A program made the translations under genes and the position numbers. The notes below the pieces were generated by a model. The model had not been told where the DNA came from. It saw only the letters and a list, made by a program, of their open reading frames with translations, and did no database searches. Below, piece by piece: positions 9,081 through 18,665 of a stretch of 64,000 nucleotides of DNA; the stretch's first letter is position 1, and each line of letters opens with the position of its first letter. The stretch covers positions 1-64,000 of the forward strand of contig NZ_JASLGT010000015.1 of assembly GCF_030150205.1 (NCBI RefSeq), in the 5' to 3' direction. This DNA comes from Niabella sp. (lineage in GTDB: Bacteria > Bacteroidota > Bacteroidia > Chitinophagales > Chitinophagaceae).

Positions 9081-11087
9081 TTACTTTGCCCGTTTTTGCT
9101 GCAATAACAGCGCATCGGCCGCAAGGTTGCCGCTTCCACCTGCTGCAAGTGTTACATAGGGCTGACGTTCTTTTTTGAGATTGAAATTCCCGATAAGGTG
9201 CCATTCCCCGGATGTTTGCCCCAGCACTTTTACGGCGTCGGTACGTACCAGCAGGTTGTTTGTTTTAGTACCATCAAAAACCGCGATCTTTATTTCCTTA
9301 GCGGCATTGTCGATCCGCGGCAGGTACATATAGATAGCATAGCGGCCATCTTTTTTAACCGGAAGCTGGAAGGTTGCGGTTGCGGTTTGCGCAGTTGTCA
9401 GCATCATTGATGGTCCATAACCCTGATGGTTTTGCCGTTTCCAGTCGCCGGAAAACTGAACCAGCTCGGTATCCGCATCATCCACAATCATATCCGGATC
9501 TGTGCCGTCCAGGAGCGGGTCTTCCTTTAGTTTCCGTTGTACGGCAGTGATATCGATCTGCTGTACCGGTTTGTTTTCACGGATGGCCTGGGCGGCTGCA
9601 ACGGCGGCAGACTGTGCCAGTACCATAAAAACCGGTTCCATCCGGATAGAACCATAAGCAATATGACTGGCCGACAGGCATACGGGTACCAGCAGGTTGC
9701 TGCATTCTTTTTCTTTTGGAGTAATGGAACGATAGGAGATCGGGTAGGGCGCAAATCCGCCGATCTGTACATCGCCTTCATTTTTGACCATTTTTATCCC
9801 GTCTTTTTCAATAACGATCCGCTGGCAATTGTGCGAATCCATGGTATAAGCAGCAATACCCACTCCATCCTGCACGGTTTCCCCGCCCTGGCAGTTGTGC
9901 TGTGTCATTACATAAGCCCCGGTCATCCGGCGCGATTCCCGGATATAGGCCTGTGGCGTCCAGTGCTGGTTGTTGGTGTATTCATCTTTTGGGTAGCCCC
10001 ATTCCAGCATCTGTTTGCGCATCGCTGCCGGTACCCGGTTGTCGTGCCCCAGGAAATACAGCAGTGCTTTGTTATACAGCTCCAGCTCCTTCAGCAGTTG
10101 TTTCCGTTTTTGATAGCCCGCCTCCGGGTATTCGTTGCTCCAGCCGATCATGTCCGTTGAAAAAGGTCCGTTATTATTGATATCGGTTTTATGATTGGGC
10201 ATCAGGTCCAGTTTTAGTACGGACCGTATATTGTTAACAGCTCCCTGTTGGATATACCGTAGCAGCAGCTCAAACTTTGTGGAATCGTAGCCGGGAGGGC
10301 GCGTGATGGGAATGCGGTTGGCGGGGTCGTTGGTCAAACAGATCCTGAAGTTATAGGCCTGCACGTTCCGGTCTGACGAACCCGTTGTTGCCAGCGCTGC
10401 ATTACTGATGCCCCAAAGCAACCCGCTGGATGCATCGCCGGGAATCTTATAAGGATCAATACCATCCGGAAATTGGTGCTTGTTCAGGAGCTGAACCCCA
10501 TTATAGGTTTCGTTATACTCCGTATTGGCTTCCCGCCCGATATGGTAAGACACCCCGGCCTTCGCCATCAGGTCGCCTTCATAGGAGCAGTCGATAAATA
10601 CATCCGCCGCTACCTGTTGGGGCTTCCCATTTGGTTGGGCTGATGGTTCAATAAGAATGGTTGTGATCTTATTATTTTTCTTGCGCACTTCTTTTAGCTG
10701 AAAATTGTAAACGACCTGGATGCCGGCAGCTTTTATATAATTTTTAAACAGCTGTTCGGCAACCGATGGTTCAAAGATCCATTGTTCAAAACGGCCATAA
10801 TGCGCGCCGATTTTCCGGTAGAAATCCAATGCCAGCCCGCTGATGGCGTACTTATTCCCGATGTCGGTAAAACCCAACCCACCGGAAGTAAGTCCGCCCA
10901 GCCGGTTACCCGGTTCTACCAGGACTACGGTTTTGCCCAGTTTAGCAGCGCTGTAGGCCGCAATAACTCCGGCTGAGCTGCCGCCGTATACACAGATATT
11001 TACATATTTGGGGATCGTTGTCGTTTGCGCTGTTGCAACAGCAGATAAAATAGTACAAATACTCAGTAATAAAATACGCATAGTCAT
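9081..11087 (-). CDS. Secreted FAD-dependent oxidoreductase with C-terminal golvesin-like domain
   Basis: A 668-residue protein. Residues 1-20 are a signal peptide ending ATAQ. Residues ~28-50 contain the Rossmann motif VYGGSSAGVIAAYSAAK, followed by LVEPGNRLGGLTSGGLG, typical of the FAD_oxidored family found in polysaccharide loci (often labelled xanthan lyase by similarity). DVFIDCSYEGDLMAKAG and NCQGGETVQDGVGIAAY are further family blocks. Residues ~535-668 form a beta-rich golvesin/CBM-like domain (DDADTELVQFSGDWKRQ). It probably oxidises a sugar or related compound outside the cytoplasm; the substrate is unknown. It is divergent from the FG-GAP/GH43 gene, and the 326-base gap would hold both promoters. 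Confidence 0.85.
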   Translation of the reverse strand: MTMRILLLSICTILSAVATAQTTTIPKYVNICVYGGSSAGVIAAYSAAKLGKTVVLVEPGNRLGGLTSGGLGFTDIGNKYAISGLALDFYRKIGAHYGRFEQWIFEPSVAEQLFKNYIKAAGIQVVYNFQLKEVRKKNNKITTILIEPSAQPNGKPQQVAADVFIDCSYEGDLMAKAGVSYHIGREANTEYNETYNGVQLLNKHQFPDGIDPYKIPGDASSGLLWGISNAALATTGSSDRNVQAYNFRICLTNDPANRIPITRPPGYDSTKFELLLRYIQQGAVNNIRSVLKLDLMPNHKTDINNNGPFSTDMIGWSNEYPEAGYQKRKQLLKELELYNKALLYFLGHDNRVPAAMRKQMLEWGYPKDEYTNNQHWTPQAYIRESRRMTGAYVMTQHNCQGGETVQDGVGIAAYTMDSHNCQRIVIEKDGIKMVKNEGDVQIGGFAPYPISYRSITPKEKECSNLLVPVCLSASHIAYGSIRMEPVFMVLAQSAAVAAAQAIRENKPVQQIDITAVQRKLKEDPLLDGTDPDMIVDDADTELVQFSGDWKRQNHQGYGPSMMLTTAQTATATFQLPVKKDGRYAIYMYLPRIDNAAKEIKIAVFDGTKTNNLLVRTDAVKVLGQTSGEWHLIGNFNLKKERQPYVTLAAGGSGNLAADALLLQQKRAK

Positions 11088-11413
11088 TCGTTGATATCGC
11101 TATAAATGGTTTCCGGGGCCGCCGGAGCAATCGTTATTATATCCATTATATGAGCCTTTTACATGGATTTCGCCGCAAAATAAAGATTTAAAATGGTAGT
11201 AGAAGGATAAGAGCGCTAAAAAAGGAAATAATTACAAATGACCGGGCTGGTACTGATAACCTTTTGTAATGCGGAACTGCCGCCTTCGGCGAAAATAAAT
11301 TTTAATAAGTATTACATATTACATTATCTTTAAGAGCCGGAATATGAAATGTGAAGCTCCGGAGATCGATTGCTTTTATATGAATATGTATTTTTTACCA
11401 AACCCCTCATATC

Positions 11414-13612
11414 ATGAAAAAGAACTACCTGTCCTGTGTGCTTATGGGCACACTGCTTTGGGCCTCCTCCGGCTGTAAAAAAGAGATACGCCCCGCAGCA
11501 CCCCCGGAACGGTCTTCCGGAACCAAAGCTTTAACGCTGAGCACAACCCCGGTTAAGGGCGATGTGGATGGCGATGGGAAAGCCGACCTGGTCACCTTTC
11601 ATACTAATGGCAATGTATACACCTACCGGTCTGACAGTGGTGGTCTGTTTACAGCGGGCATTCCCTGTTTTAATGGTACGATGAACAGTGCCATATACGA
11701 CAATACCGGTCATCTGGCTATCGATGTTACGGATGTAAACGGAGATGGCCGGTCGGATATTGTGACGGCCAATACAGACGGCACCATTTATGTGTATACC
11801 GGCAAAACGGATGGCACTTTTAACAATCCGATCGGATCCTTTAACGGTACCTATGACCCGGGATTTGATGGCACCACCGGGTACTGGCCCATTGCCGTGG
11901 GAGATATTAACGGCGATGGCCGCGGCGACCTGGTAAGCGAACGGGACGGTTCCATCATCGTGCACCCTGGAAATGCCGATGCCACTTTTGGGCTGGCGGT
12001 ATTTTCATTTAACGGATCGTTTAACTCCGCCATGCGGGATGCCACCGGGCACTATACGGTGGATGTGGGCGATGTAAACGGCGACGGCCTGGCCGACCTG
12101 GTAACGATCAATACGGATGGCAATGCCTATACCTACCTGGGGCAAAGTAATTATACATTTGGAAACCCTATTGCCAGTTTTAGTGGTACGATGAAGCTGG
12201 GACTGATGGATGGCACCGGTCATGAACCGGTGGGCCTGGCGGATGTAAACGGCGATGGCCGGGTAGACCTGGTCACGCATCATTCGAATGGTATGGCGTA
12301 TGTGTACCCGGGGCAGGCAGATGGAACCTTTTCGGCCGGGGTCGCCAGCTTTGGCGGCGGAATGGCCTCATCCATCTACAAAGGTGCAGGACATGAAGTA
12401 GCCTGTGTGATGGATGTAACCGGCGACGGTTATGCAGACCTGGTAACGGCGCATACGAACAATAATGTATATGTGTACCCCGGACAAAGCAACGGGCAAT
12501 TTGGAAACGTGGTGGTTAACTTTGGCACTTTTTATTCAAGCCGTTTTGGCGTGAGCCCGGGGCATGAGATTGTGATGGAGAAATCGATGATACGGAGAAG
12601 AGGCACCTTGCTGCGGCAGTATTTTAAGAACCCGATGGTAACAACCTCATGGGATAACCCGGATCCGTTTGTAACCGAAAAAGACGGGTTTTATTATTTT
12701 ACCTATTCGCAGGATTCACGGATCGGCATCCGTAAGGCAAAACACGCATCATTGTTTGGGATTTCTTCAGAGCCCAATGTATGGACAACTGCAGGCTCCG
12801 GGCTTTCCCAGGTTTGGGCACCGGAACTGCATTATTTAAACGGTTCCTGGTATGTGTACTTTACCGCCACTCCGGATGGAACGGATTTCGGCCACCGCAT
12901 GTACTATATGCGGAATACGGATACCGACACGGATCCTACAACCGGTGGGTGGACGGCACCCGTACAAATTGGTGGTGGTCCTAATTATTATTCCATCGAC
13001 GGCACCATCCTTACGGCATCGAACGGATCGGGGGCGCTTTGGTTTATCTGGTGCGGAAGAAAATACAGCGGCGATGCGTCAAGATTATATATTTCAAGAA
13101 TGTCGGGCCCTACAGCGCTTACCGGTGCTGCTGTTATGATATCGGAGCCTTACTATTCCTGGGAAACACAGGGCTATCCTGTAAACGAGGGGCCCGCTAT
13201 GTTAAGGGAAGCGCCGGGAGGCCTCACCTATGTGGTATATTCGGCCAGTGCGGCTGATCAGCCCACCGGGTATTGCCTGGGACTGCTTTCATTGCGTGCC
13301 GGCGGGGATCCGATGGTTGCCTCCGACTGGACCAAAAGATCTACCCCGATATTTAGCAGCAGCAGCGCCAATGCTGTTTACTCTCCCGGCCATTGCAGCT
13401 TCTTTACCAGCAGTTATGTAAACTCCGCCGGTACAAGCCTGAAACAGCACTGGATCGTTTACCATGCAAAAGCAACAAATAATCTGGGGTATAGCGGACG
13501 TACCGCAAGGATGCAAAGCTTTAGCTGGGATGCGGCGCATGCCCCGGTATTGGGTACACCGGTTGGCTTATCCGCTAATGTTGCAGTACCCAAAAGCGAG
13601 CATTTTAATTAA
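11414..13612 (+). CDS. Lipoprotein: six FG-GAP repeats fused to a GH43 glycosidase domain
   Basis: A 732-residue protein with a lipobox at SSGC (Cys21 followed by KKE), so it is probably surface-anchored. Residues ~48-385 hold six VCBS/FG-GAP blade repeats, each with a D-x-[ND]-G-D-G-x-x-D loop such as DVDGDGKADLV and DVNGDGRSDIV; these bind Ca2+ in related propellers. Residues ~410-725 are a five-bladed GH43 domain with catalytic candidates Asp in WDNPDPFV, Asp in YYSIDGTIL and Glu in NEGPAML. GH43 enzymes act on arabinan, xylan or galactan side chains. It stands alone and is followed by a strong terminator. Joining a long FG-GAP propeller to GH43 is uncommon. Confidence 0.87.
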   Translation: MKKNYLSCVLMGTLLWASSGCKKEIRPAAPPERSSGTKALTLSTTPVKGDVDGDGKADLVTFHTNGNVYTYRSDSGGLFTAGIPCFNGTMNSAIYDNTGHLAIDVTDVNGDGRSDIVTANTDGTIYVYTGKTDGTFNNPIGSFNGTYDPGFDGTTGYWPIAVGDINGDGRGDLVSERDGSIIVHPGNADATFGLAVFSFNGSFNSAMRDATGHYTVDVGDVNGDGLADLVTINTDGNAYTYLGQSNYTFGNPIASFSGTMKLGLMDGTGHEPVGLADVNGDGRVDLVTHHSNGMAYVYPGQADGTFSAGVASFGGGMASSIYKGAGHEVACVMDVTGDGYADLVTAHTNNNVYVYPGQSNGQFGNVVVNFGTFYSSRFGVSPGHEIVMEKSMIRRRGTLLRQYFKNPMVTTSWDNPDPFVTEKDGFYYFTYSQDSRIGIRKAKHASLFGISSEPNVWTTAGSGLSQVWAPELHYLNGSWYVYFTATPDGTDFGHRMYYMRNTDTDTDPTTGGWTAPVQIGGGPNYYSIDGTILTASNGSGALWFIWCGRKYSGDASRLYISRMSGPTALTGAAVMISEPYYSWETQGYPVNEGPAMLREAPGGLTYVVYSASAADQPTGYCLGLLSLRAGGDPMVASDWTKRSTPIFSSSSANAVYSPGHCSFFTSSYVNSAGTSLKQHWIVYHAKATNNLGYSGRTARMQSFSWDAAHAPVLGTPVGLSANVAVPKSEHFN

Positions 13613-13670
13613 AGCGGTCGGTTTATAATTATATAGCGTAATGTGGCTGTAAGCCATATATACGAATGAA

Positions 13671-13705
13671 GAGGCTGCCTCATTTTTTGAGGCAGCCTCT
13701 TTTTT
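13671..13705 (+). terminator. Rho-independent terminator after the FG-GAP/GH43 gene
   Basis: A 12-bp perfect stem GAGGCTGCCTCA (13671-13682) pairs with TGAGGCAGCCTC (13688-13699) across a five-T loop and is followed by six T. It lies 58 bases after the stop codon at 13612 and separates that gene from the 14-gene operon. Confidence 0.93.
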
Positions 13706-13810
13706 ATCCGGCAATGGTTCAGAAACCCGTCCACCCGGCTGATGTATATTCAGGAACCGCGTGGCTTGAATGGCATCCGGGTGTATAGCAGGGAAATGAC
13801 AAAATTTATT

Positions 13811-13841
13811 TTTGTGGTATTGCGGGGTCTTCCTACATTTG
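13811..13841 (+). promoter_or_regulatory. Promoter of the 14-gene catabolic operon
   Basis: TTTG at 13811-13814 and TACATTTG at 13834-13841 match the Bacteroidota -33 and -7 elements with a 19-base spacer. The start site is expected near 13847, which gives a leader of about 155 bases before the ATG at 14002. A second TAnnTTTG match (TATTTTTG) overlaps the -33 element at 13807-13814. The operator described next begins two bases after the -7 element. Confidence 0.65.
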
Positions 13842-13842
13842 C

Positions 13843-13861
13843 ATATGTCGTACATATTTAT
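13843..13861. promoter_or_regulatory. Putative FadR/GntR operator, copy 1
   Basis: The sequence ATATGTCGTACATATTTAT contains the perfect inverted repeat ATATGT-CGT-ACATAT and the GT-N3-AC core known for FadR-subfamily GntR operators. It starts two bases downstream of the -7 element and covers the expected transcription start, a classic repressor position. Its reverse complement recurs with one mismatch at 29486-29504, beside the gntR gene and the first susC. Binding by that protein is inferred from position and motif type. Confidence 0.6.
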
Positions 13862-14001
13862 CGATTGCGCGGCAATTGTTGCTTAAAGCCGCAGTATGTT
13901 GTAGCGCTGCTTGCTGGTTGCACAAAGTACGGCATGCCGAAAGGCGGTCAGGATGTTTTTTAACAGGATATTTTATACCGAACGAATTTGGAAATCTAAT
14001 T

Positions 14002-14967
14002 ATGATTAAAATGCGCGAAGAACAGACCCGTATATTTAAAGGACTGTGGTCGGCGATGTTTACACCGGTAGATGCTTCCGGAGTGCCTGCCATCAATGAA
14101 CTGGAAAAACTGGTGGCATTGTTGATGGCACAGGAACAGGACGGCCTTTATATTTTGGGATCAACCGGACAGGGCGTGTTGTTTACGGAAGCACAGCGGA
14201 AATTGGTAACGGAAAAAGTAACGGAGCTGGTAGCCGGGCGTTTACCGGTGATGGTACAGGTAGGTGCACTGACCACGGCAGAATCTGTGCGCCTGGCAAA
14301 ACATGCCAGGGACTGCGGGGCAAATGCGATTTCATCGGTAGGCCCCATTTATTTCTCCGGTAATACAACCAGTGCCCTGTTTCATTACAGTGAGATAGCG
14401 GGTGCCACCGAACTGCCGTTTTTTCCCTATCAGCTGGGCAATAATACCATGGGTGATATTCCGCAGTTTATCGACCGGCTTCTGGAAATACCGAACGTGG
14501 CGGGTATGAAATTGACCACCGGCCAGCTGATGGAGATCAGCGCCATCCATCTGCATGCCGGCAACCGGCTAAAGTTGTTTAGCGGTGCCGATGAACTGAT
14601 GTGTCATGCAAGCCTTTGCGGTACGGTAGGTGCCATCGGGTCTTTTTACAATCTTTGGGGTGTTGCCTGTAAGCGGGTGCTTGAGTCGTTCCGGAACGGA
14701 GATTACGAACTGGCAAAAAATTTTATGCTGGAATTTCAAAGAACAATCTTGTATGTACTACCCAATATCTGGTCCTTCTTCAGGAAGGCCATGCAGCTGA
14801 AATATGATATTGAAATTGGTGCAACCAAGGCACCGCTGGGCGTACAGCAGCGTATATGGAGCGATGGGGAAGTGATGGAAATTTCAGACCGGATCGAATC
14901 GCTTGCAGGATTGATGCCGGTGTTTAAAAACCAGGATCCCGTATCATTGAATGGTATGGGCAACTAA
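14002..14967 (+). CDS. DapA/NanA-family aldolase
   Basis: A 321-residue protein starting at ATG 14002 (MIKMREEQ); the frame is open further upstream but that part spans the promoter and leader. It belongs to the class I pyruvate aldolase/lyase superfamily: LGSTGQG near residue 50 matches the GTTGE/GSTGEG loop, FFPYQLG supplies the catalytic Tyr, and GMKLTTGQL supplies the Schiff-base Lys. Members cleave 2-keto-3-deoxy acids such as N-acetylneuraminate or 2-keto-3-deoxygluconate to pyruvate plus an aldehyde, or run the reverse condensation. As first gene of a catabolic operon it most likely cleaves. The exact substrate is unknown. Confidence 0.88.
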   Translation: MIKMREEQTRIFKGLWSAMFTPVDASGVPAINELEKLVALLMAQEQDGLYILGSTGQGVLFTEAQRKLVTEKVTELVAGRLPVMVQVGALTTAESVRLAKHARDCGANAISSVGPIYFSGNTTSALFHYSEIAGATELPFFPYQLGNNTMGDIPQFIDRLLEIPNVAGMKLTTGQLMEISAIHLHAGNRLKLFSGADELMCHASLCGTVGAIGSFYNLWGVACKRVLESFRNGDYELAKNFMLEFQRTILYVLPNIWSFFRKAMQLKYDIEIGATKAPLGVQQRIWSDGEVMEISDRIESLAGLMPVFKNQDPVSLNGMGN

Positions 14968-14979
14968 AATAATTTTATT

Positions 14980-16155
14980 ATGCGTTTCTTTTTTGAAACC
15001 TGCTTTCTGAAACCTGCATTGGTAAAACAGTATCTCCGGATAATGCTGATATGCATGCCGGCATTGATCTGTTCCTGTGCAGCCCATAAAAAAACGGCCG
15101 GTACTGCCGCACCGGTACGGGAAGTAGTCATGAAGCTGAGTCCGGGGCCGGATAATCCGCGCAACAGCGAAGGCGCATTTATCACGCTGAAAGATGGCCG
15201 GATCTTATTTGTTTATTCCCATTATACCGGGATGCGCAGCGGCGATCATGACCCGGCTTACCTGGCGGGAAGATTTTCTTCCGACGGAGGTAAAACCTGG
15301 ACCGCAGAAGACGTAAAGATCGTAGAGCAGGAGGGCAATATGAATGTGATGTCCGTATCCCTGCTCCGGCTTAAAAACGGGGAGATCGCGTTGTTTTACC
15401 TGAAAAAGAATTCCACCGTGGATTGTATCCCCATGGTGCGTTTTTCAAAGGACGAAGCAAAAACCTGGACGGCCCCCATGCCCTGCATCACCAACCGGAA
15501 GGGCTATTTTGTATTGAATAATGACCGGGTCATTCAGCTGAACAACGGACGGCTGATGATGGCGGTTGCATTGCACACCAGTCCTGAAAACCCAAAATGG
15601 TCGGAAAGGGCGGCGCTCTTCGCCTATTATTCGGATGATAACGGCCGTACCTGGACGCAGGGGAAGCAGGTGCCGGTGCCGGATGGTGTCATTACACAGG
15701 AACCCGGACTGGTAGCATTAAAAGACGGCCGGGTGATGATGTTTATCCGCGCCAGCGGCGGCAGCCAGTATGTAACCTACTCAAACGACCAGGGGGCCAG
15801 CTGGATCAGTGCGGTGCCTTATAACCTTAAATCGCCGCTTTCTCCGGCAAGCATCAAACGGATCCCATCAACCGGCGATCTACTGGCGGTTTGGAACAAT
15901 AACGACGGAACCGATCCGCAGATAAAAGGTAAGCGCACGCCGCTGACCATGGCGATCTCTTCCGATGAAGGCCATACCTGGAAACAGGTCACCAACCTGG
16001 AAACAGATCCGGACGGCTGGTATTGTTATATTGCCATTCATTTTTATAAAAGCGATGTGCTGCTCAGCTACTGTGCCGGCAGTCAGAAGGCCCAAACATA
16101 TTTATCGGTTACCGATGTATCCCGGGTACATTTAAAAACATTATATAAAAAATAG
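14980..16155 (+). CDS. BNR-repeat sialidase-like lipoprotein
   Basis: Encodes 391 residues. A hydrophobic N-terminal segment (LRIMLICMPALI) ends in CSCA, a plausible lipobox, so the protein is probably exported and anchored. Five Asp-box-like repeats are visible: SSDGGKTWT, SKDEAKTWT, SDDNGRTWT, SNDQGASWI and SSDEGHTWK, diagnostic of the sialidase six-bladed propeller. Early NSEGAFITLKDGRILFVY matches the exo-alpha-sialidase group widespread in Bacteroidota and Planctomycetes. The Arg triad of true sialidases cannot be confirmed by eye. It starts 12 bases after the aldolase stop codon. Whether it releases sialic acid or another sugar is open. Confidence 0.85.
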   Translation: MRFFFETCFLKPALVKQYLRIMLICMPALICSCAAHKKTAGTAAPVREVVMKLSPGPDNPRNSEGAFITLKDGRILFVYSHYTGMRSGDHDPAYLAGRFSSDGGKTWTAEDVKIVEQEGNMNVMSVSLLRLKNGEIALFYLKKNSTVDCIPMVRFSKDEAKTWTAPMPCITNRKGYFVLNNDRVIQLNNGRLMMAVALHTSPENPKWSERAALFAYYSDDNGRTWTQGKQVPVPDGVITQEPGLVALKDGRVMMFIRASGGSQYVTYSNDQGASWISAVPYNLKSPLSPASIKRIPSTGDLLAVWNNNDGTDPQIKGKRTPLTMAISSDEGHTWKQVTNLETDPDGWYCYIAIHFYKSDVLLSYCAGSQKAQTYLSVTDVSRVHLKTLYKK

Positions 16156-16158
16156 CAT

Positions 16159-16950
16159 ATGCAGAACCGGCGACGGTTTTTGAGGAACCTGGGCCTGGTA
16201 TCTGCCGGGGCACCGGCACTTTTGAATAAGGAACTGTTATTTACCGGCAGTAAGAGTGCCGCTGATAGTGATGATATAGGCCGCATTACGGGACTGTTAA
16301 AAAGCAGGCAGCCGGTGAAATGGTTGTTTACGGGCGATAGCATTACACAGGGCGCCAAACATACGCATGGAATGCGGTCTTACCCCGAAGTGTTTTCAGA
16401 ACGGGTGCGATGGGAACTGGGGCGCCCGGGAGATGTGGTGATCAATACGGCTATCAGCGGTAATACCAGTGCCGATATCAGTAAGGACCTTGACCAGCGG
16501 ATCTTTCAGTACCGGCCACAGGTTGTATTCCTGATGCTGGGTACCAATGATGCCGCCACTCAGAAAAAGATCAGTCCAAAGGATTTTAAAGCAAATATGA
16601 CGGTGATCACCGATCGCATCCGTGCTCAAGATGGCATCCCCGTTTTGCTGAGTCCCAACCAGATCATTACAGCAAAAGCTCCGGAGCGGGCAGCGCTAAA
16701 AGATTATGTAGCGGTGCTGGATGAGCTGGCAGTATCCCGGTCATTGGTATATATAAATGTGTGGGCAGCGTGGGAAACCGCTTTGAAAGAAAAGTACCAG
16801 GGTGCTCAGAACAGCCGGCTGCTCAACGATCCCCTGCACCCGAATGGGTACGGGCACCAGGAAATTGCGATCCTGTTGTTTAAAGCATTTGCAATATATG
16901 ATCCGGCGGCATCCACCTGCGGAGGGCCCTATTATGAAGGAGCAAAATAA
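16159..16950 (+). CDS. SGNH/GDSL-family esterase, exported
   Basis: A 263-residue protein. The N-terminus NRRRFLRNLG followed by an apolar stretch looks like a Tat or Sec signal. Block I is FTGDSITQG with the nucleophilic Ser, SGNTS gives the block II Gly, LGTNDAA gives the block III Asn, and DPLHPNGYGHQ gives the Asp-His pair. SGNH enzymes remove O-acetyl or other acyl groups from sugars. Beside the sialidase-like protein a de-O-acetylation role is reasonable, though unproven. It begins three bases after the preceding gene. Confidence 0.88.
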   Translation: MQNRRRFLRNLGLVSAGAPALLNKELLFTGSKSAADSDDIGRITGLLKSRQPVKWLFTGDSITQGAKHTHGMRSYPEVFSERVRWELGRPGDVVINTAISGNTSADISKDLDQRIFQYRPQVVFLMLGTNDAATQKKISPKDFKANMTVITDRIRAQDGIPVLLSPNQIITAKAPERAALKDYVAVLDELAVSRSLVYINVWAAWETALKEKYQGAQNSRLLNDPLHPNGYGHQEIAILLFKAFAIYDPAASTCGGPYYEGAK

Positions 16951-17860
16951 AAATACACGAACGATCAGGGCCGCGAAAGAGGGACCAAAGCTCCTGCTGA
17001 TAGCAGGGGTGCACGGTGATGAATATGAGCCCATGATGGCTGCAATGGAACTATACGGCAGGCTCGAAGGACGATTGGAGAAAGGCACCGTCACCATTGC
17101 AACGGTTGCCAATGAAAGCGCTTACTGCAACGGGCAAAGAACCGGTGCAGATGGATTGGACCTGGCCCGGATCTGTCCGGGAAATGCGGTCGGATCCCTG
17201 TCAGAAGCCGCAGCGGCTGCGCTCTCTGAACAGATCGTAGCACACGACTACCTGATCGATATGCATACTGGTGGAGCACTGTTTGATATATACCCGCTAA
17301 CGGGTTACCTGCTGCATAAGGATCCTGCAGTATTGGAAACCCAGCGGAGGATGGCCGGGGCCTTTAATCTTCCGCTGATCTGGGGAACCGATGCCAGCCC
17401 CAACGGAAGAACACTGTCCGTGGCAAGGGATGCCGGTATCCCCGCTATTTATGTGGAATACGGTGGCGGAAATAAAGTAAGTGCCGCCATTGTAACTGCG
17501 TATGTACACGGTTGCCTGGGTGTACTAAGGCATTTGCAGATGATTGCTACGGATGGCGTTGAACAACCGTTCAACAATGTAGACTACCGGGTAGAAGACC
17601 CTGAGCCGGATGGTGGTTTTTTACAGGGTAAAATGGCATCGGAATTTGATGGGATCTTTTTGCCGGAAGTAAGGGCCGGCAACCGGGTTGAAGCAGGCCA
17701 GCTATGGGGAACTATATTTGATCCGTTAACGCACCGGCAATACCCGGTTGTGGCAGACCGCACCGGCCTGGTGCTGTTTATACGCAGGAGTCCCCGTGTA
17801 AAAGCGGGTGATTCGCTGGGCGGAATACTGACCATAAATAAAGATAAAAATGAAGCGTAG
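16934..17860 (+). CDS. AstE/AspA-family zinc-dependent deacylase
   Basis: About 308 residues from ATG 16934 (MKEQNKN). A strong Shine-Dalgarno-like GGAGGG lies 9 bases upstream inside the SGNH gene, which it overlaps by 17 bases. Zinc ligands are seen in GVHGDEYEPM (His and Glu) and IDMHTGG (His); YVEYGGG carries the likely catalytic Glu. The C-terminal beta domain includes GLVLFIRRSPRVKAGDSLGG. Family members hydrolyse N-acyl amino acids (succinylglutamate, acetylaspartate) or related amides. No signal peptide, so cytoplasmic. Here it is the best candidate for removing an N-acyl group from the imported compound; that role is inferred. Confidence 0.87.
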   Translation: MKEQNKNTRTIRAAKEGPKLLLIAGVHGDEYEPMMAAMELYGRLEGRLEKGTVTIATVANESAYCNGQRTGADGLDLARICPGNAVGSLSEAAAAALSEQIVAHDYLIDMHTGGALFDIYPLTGYLLHKDPAVLETQRRMAGAFNLPLIWGTDASPNGRTLSVARDAGIPAIYVEYGGGNKVSAAIVTAYVHGCLGVLRHLQMIATDGVEQPFNNVDYRVEDPEPDGGFLQGKMASEFDGIFLPEVRAGNRVEAGQLWGTIFDPLTHRQYPVVADRTGLVLFIRRSPRVKAGDSLGGILTINKDKNEA

Positions 17861-18665
17861 CCGTAAAGTGATTTTGCTGACGGGTGCAGCGGGCAGTATC
17901 GGGCGCGCCATTGCGGAGCGGTTTGCCCGGGATGGGTTTGCGCTGGCCCTGGTAGATATTGATGCCCACGGGCTGAGCACCACGGCATCGATCATAAGGC
18001 CATTTACAGATGCCTGTTTGCTCTTTGCCGGTGATTTGCAGGAACCGGCTTTTCTTGAAACCATTGTAGAAAGCACGCTGGCACAATGGGGCAGGATCGA
18101 TGTACTGGTAAACAATGCCGCCTGGCGCTCTTTGGAAACATTGGCCACCCTGTCGCTGGAAGACTGGGAGAAGACCATCCGGATCAATCTTACAGCCCCG
18201 GCATTTCTTTCACGGATCGCCGCCGGTCGTTTGATCGCACGGCAACAGTCCTGCGTAATCATCAATGTATCCAGCATCATGGCCGACCTGGCAGGCGGGT
18301 ATGCTCCGGCTTACACGGTGTGTAAGGGTGCGCTTGAAAGCCTCACCTATGAGTTAGCGGTGTTATATGGACCCAAAGGTTTTCGTTCGGTGGCCATCCG
18401 GCCAGGCAATGTGCACACAGCATTCAATGAAGATTATAACAATAGCGACCGGCAAAACGTTAGTACGGCATTGATCAGCGATGTAGAGCAACGGACGCCA
18501 TTACAGCGTTCTGCACAGGCGGAAGAAATCGCTAATGCGGTTTGCTGGCTGGCTTCGGAAGAGGCATCTTTTATAACCGGCACTGTTCTGACGATTGACG
18601 GCGGACTGTCAAAAAATTTCAATGCCTATTCTTTAAAGCAACGATTAAAACCAAACGAATTTTGA
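17850..18665 (+). CDS. Short-chain dehydrogenase/reductase
   Basis: A 271-residue classical SDR: cofactor loop TGAAGSIGRAI near residue 11, D in LVDID after beta-2 (suggesting NAD preference), NNAAW, catalytic Ser in NVSSIM, Tyr and Lys in YTVCK, and C-terminal TGTVLTIDGG. It oxidises or reduces a hydroxyl/carbonyl group. It overlaps the deacylase gene by 11 bases and the next gene by 4, so it is translated from the same message. Confidence 0.9.
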   Translation: MKRSRKVILLTGAAGSIGRAIAERFARDGFALALVDIDAHGLSTTASIIRPFTDACLLFAGDLQEPAFLETIVESTLAQWGRIDVLVNNAAWRSLETLATLSLEDWEKTIRINLTAPAFLSRIAAGRLIARQQSCVIINVSSIMADLAGGYAPAYTVCKGALESLTYELAVLYGPKGFRSVAIRPGNVHTAFNEDYNNSDRQNVSTALISDVEQRTPLQRSAQAEEIANAVCWLASEEASFITGTVLTIDGGLSKNFNAYSLKQRLKPNEF

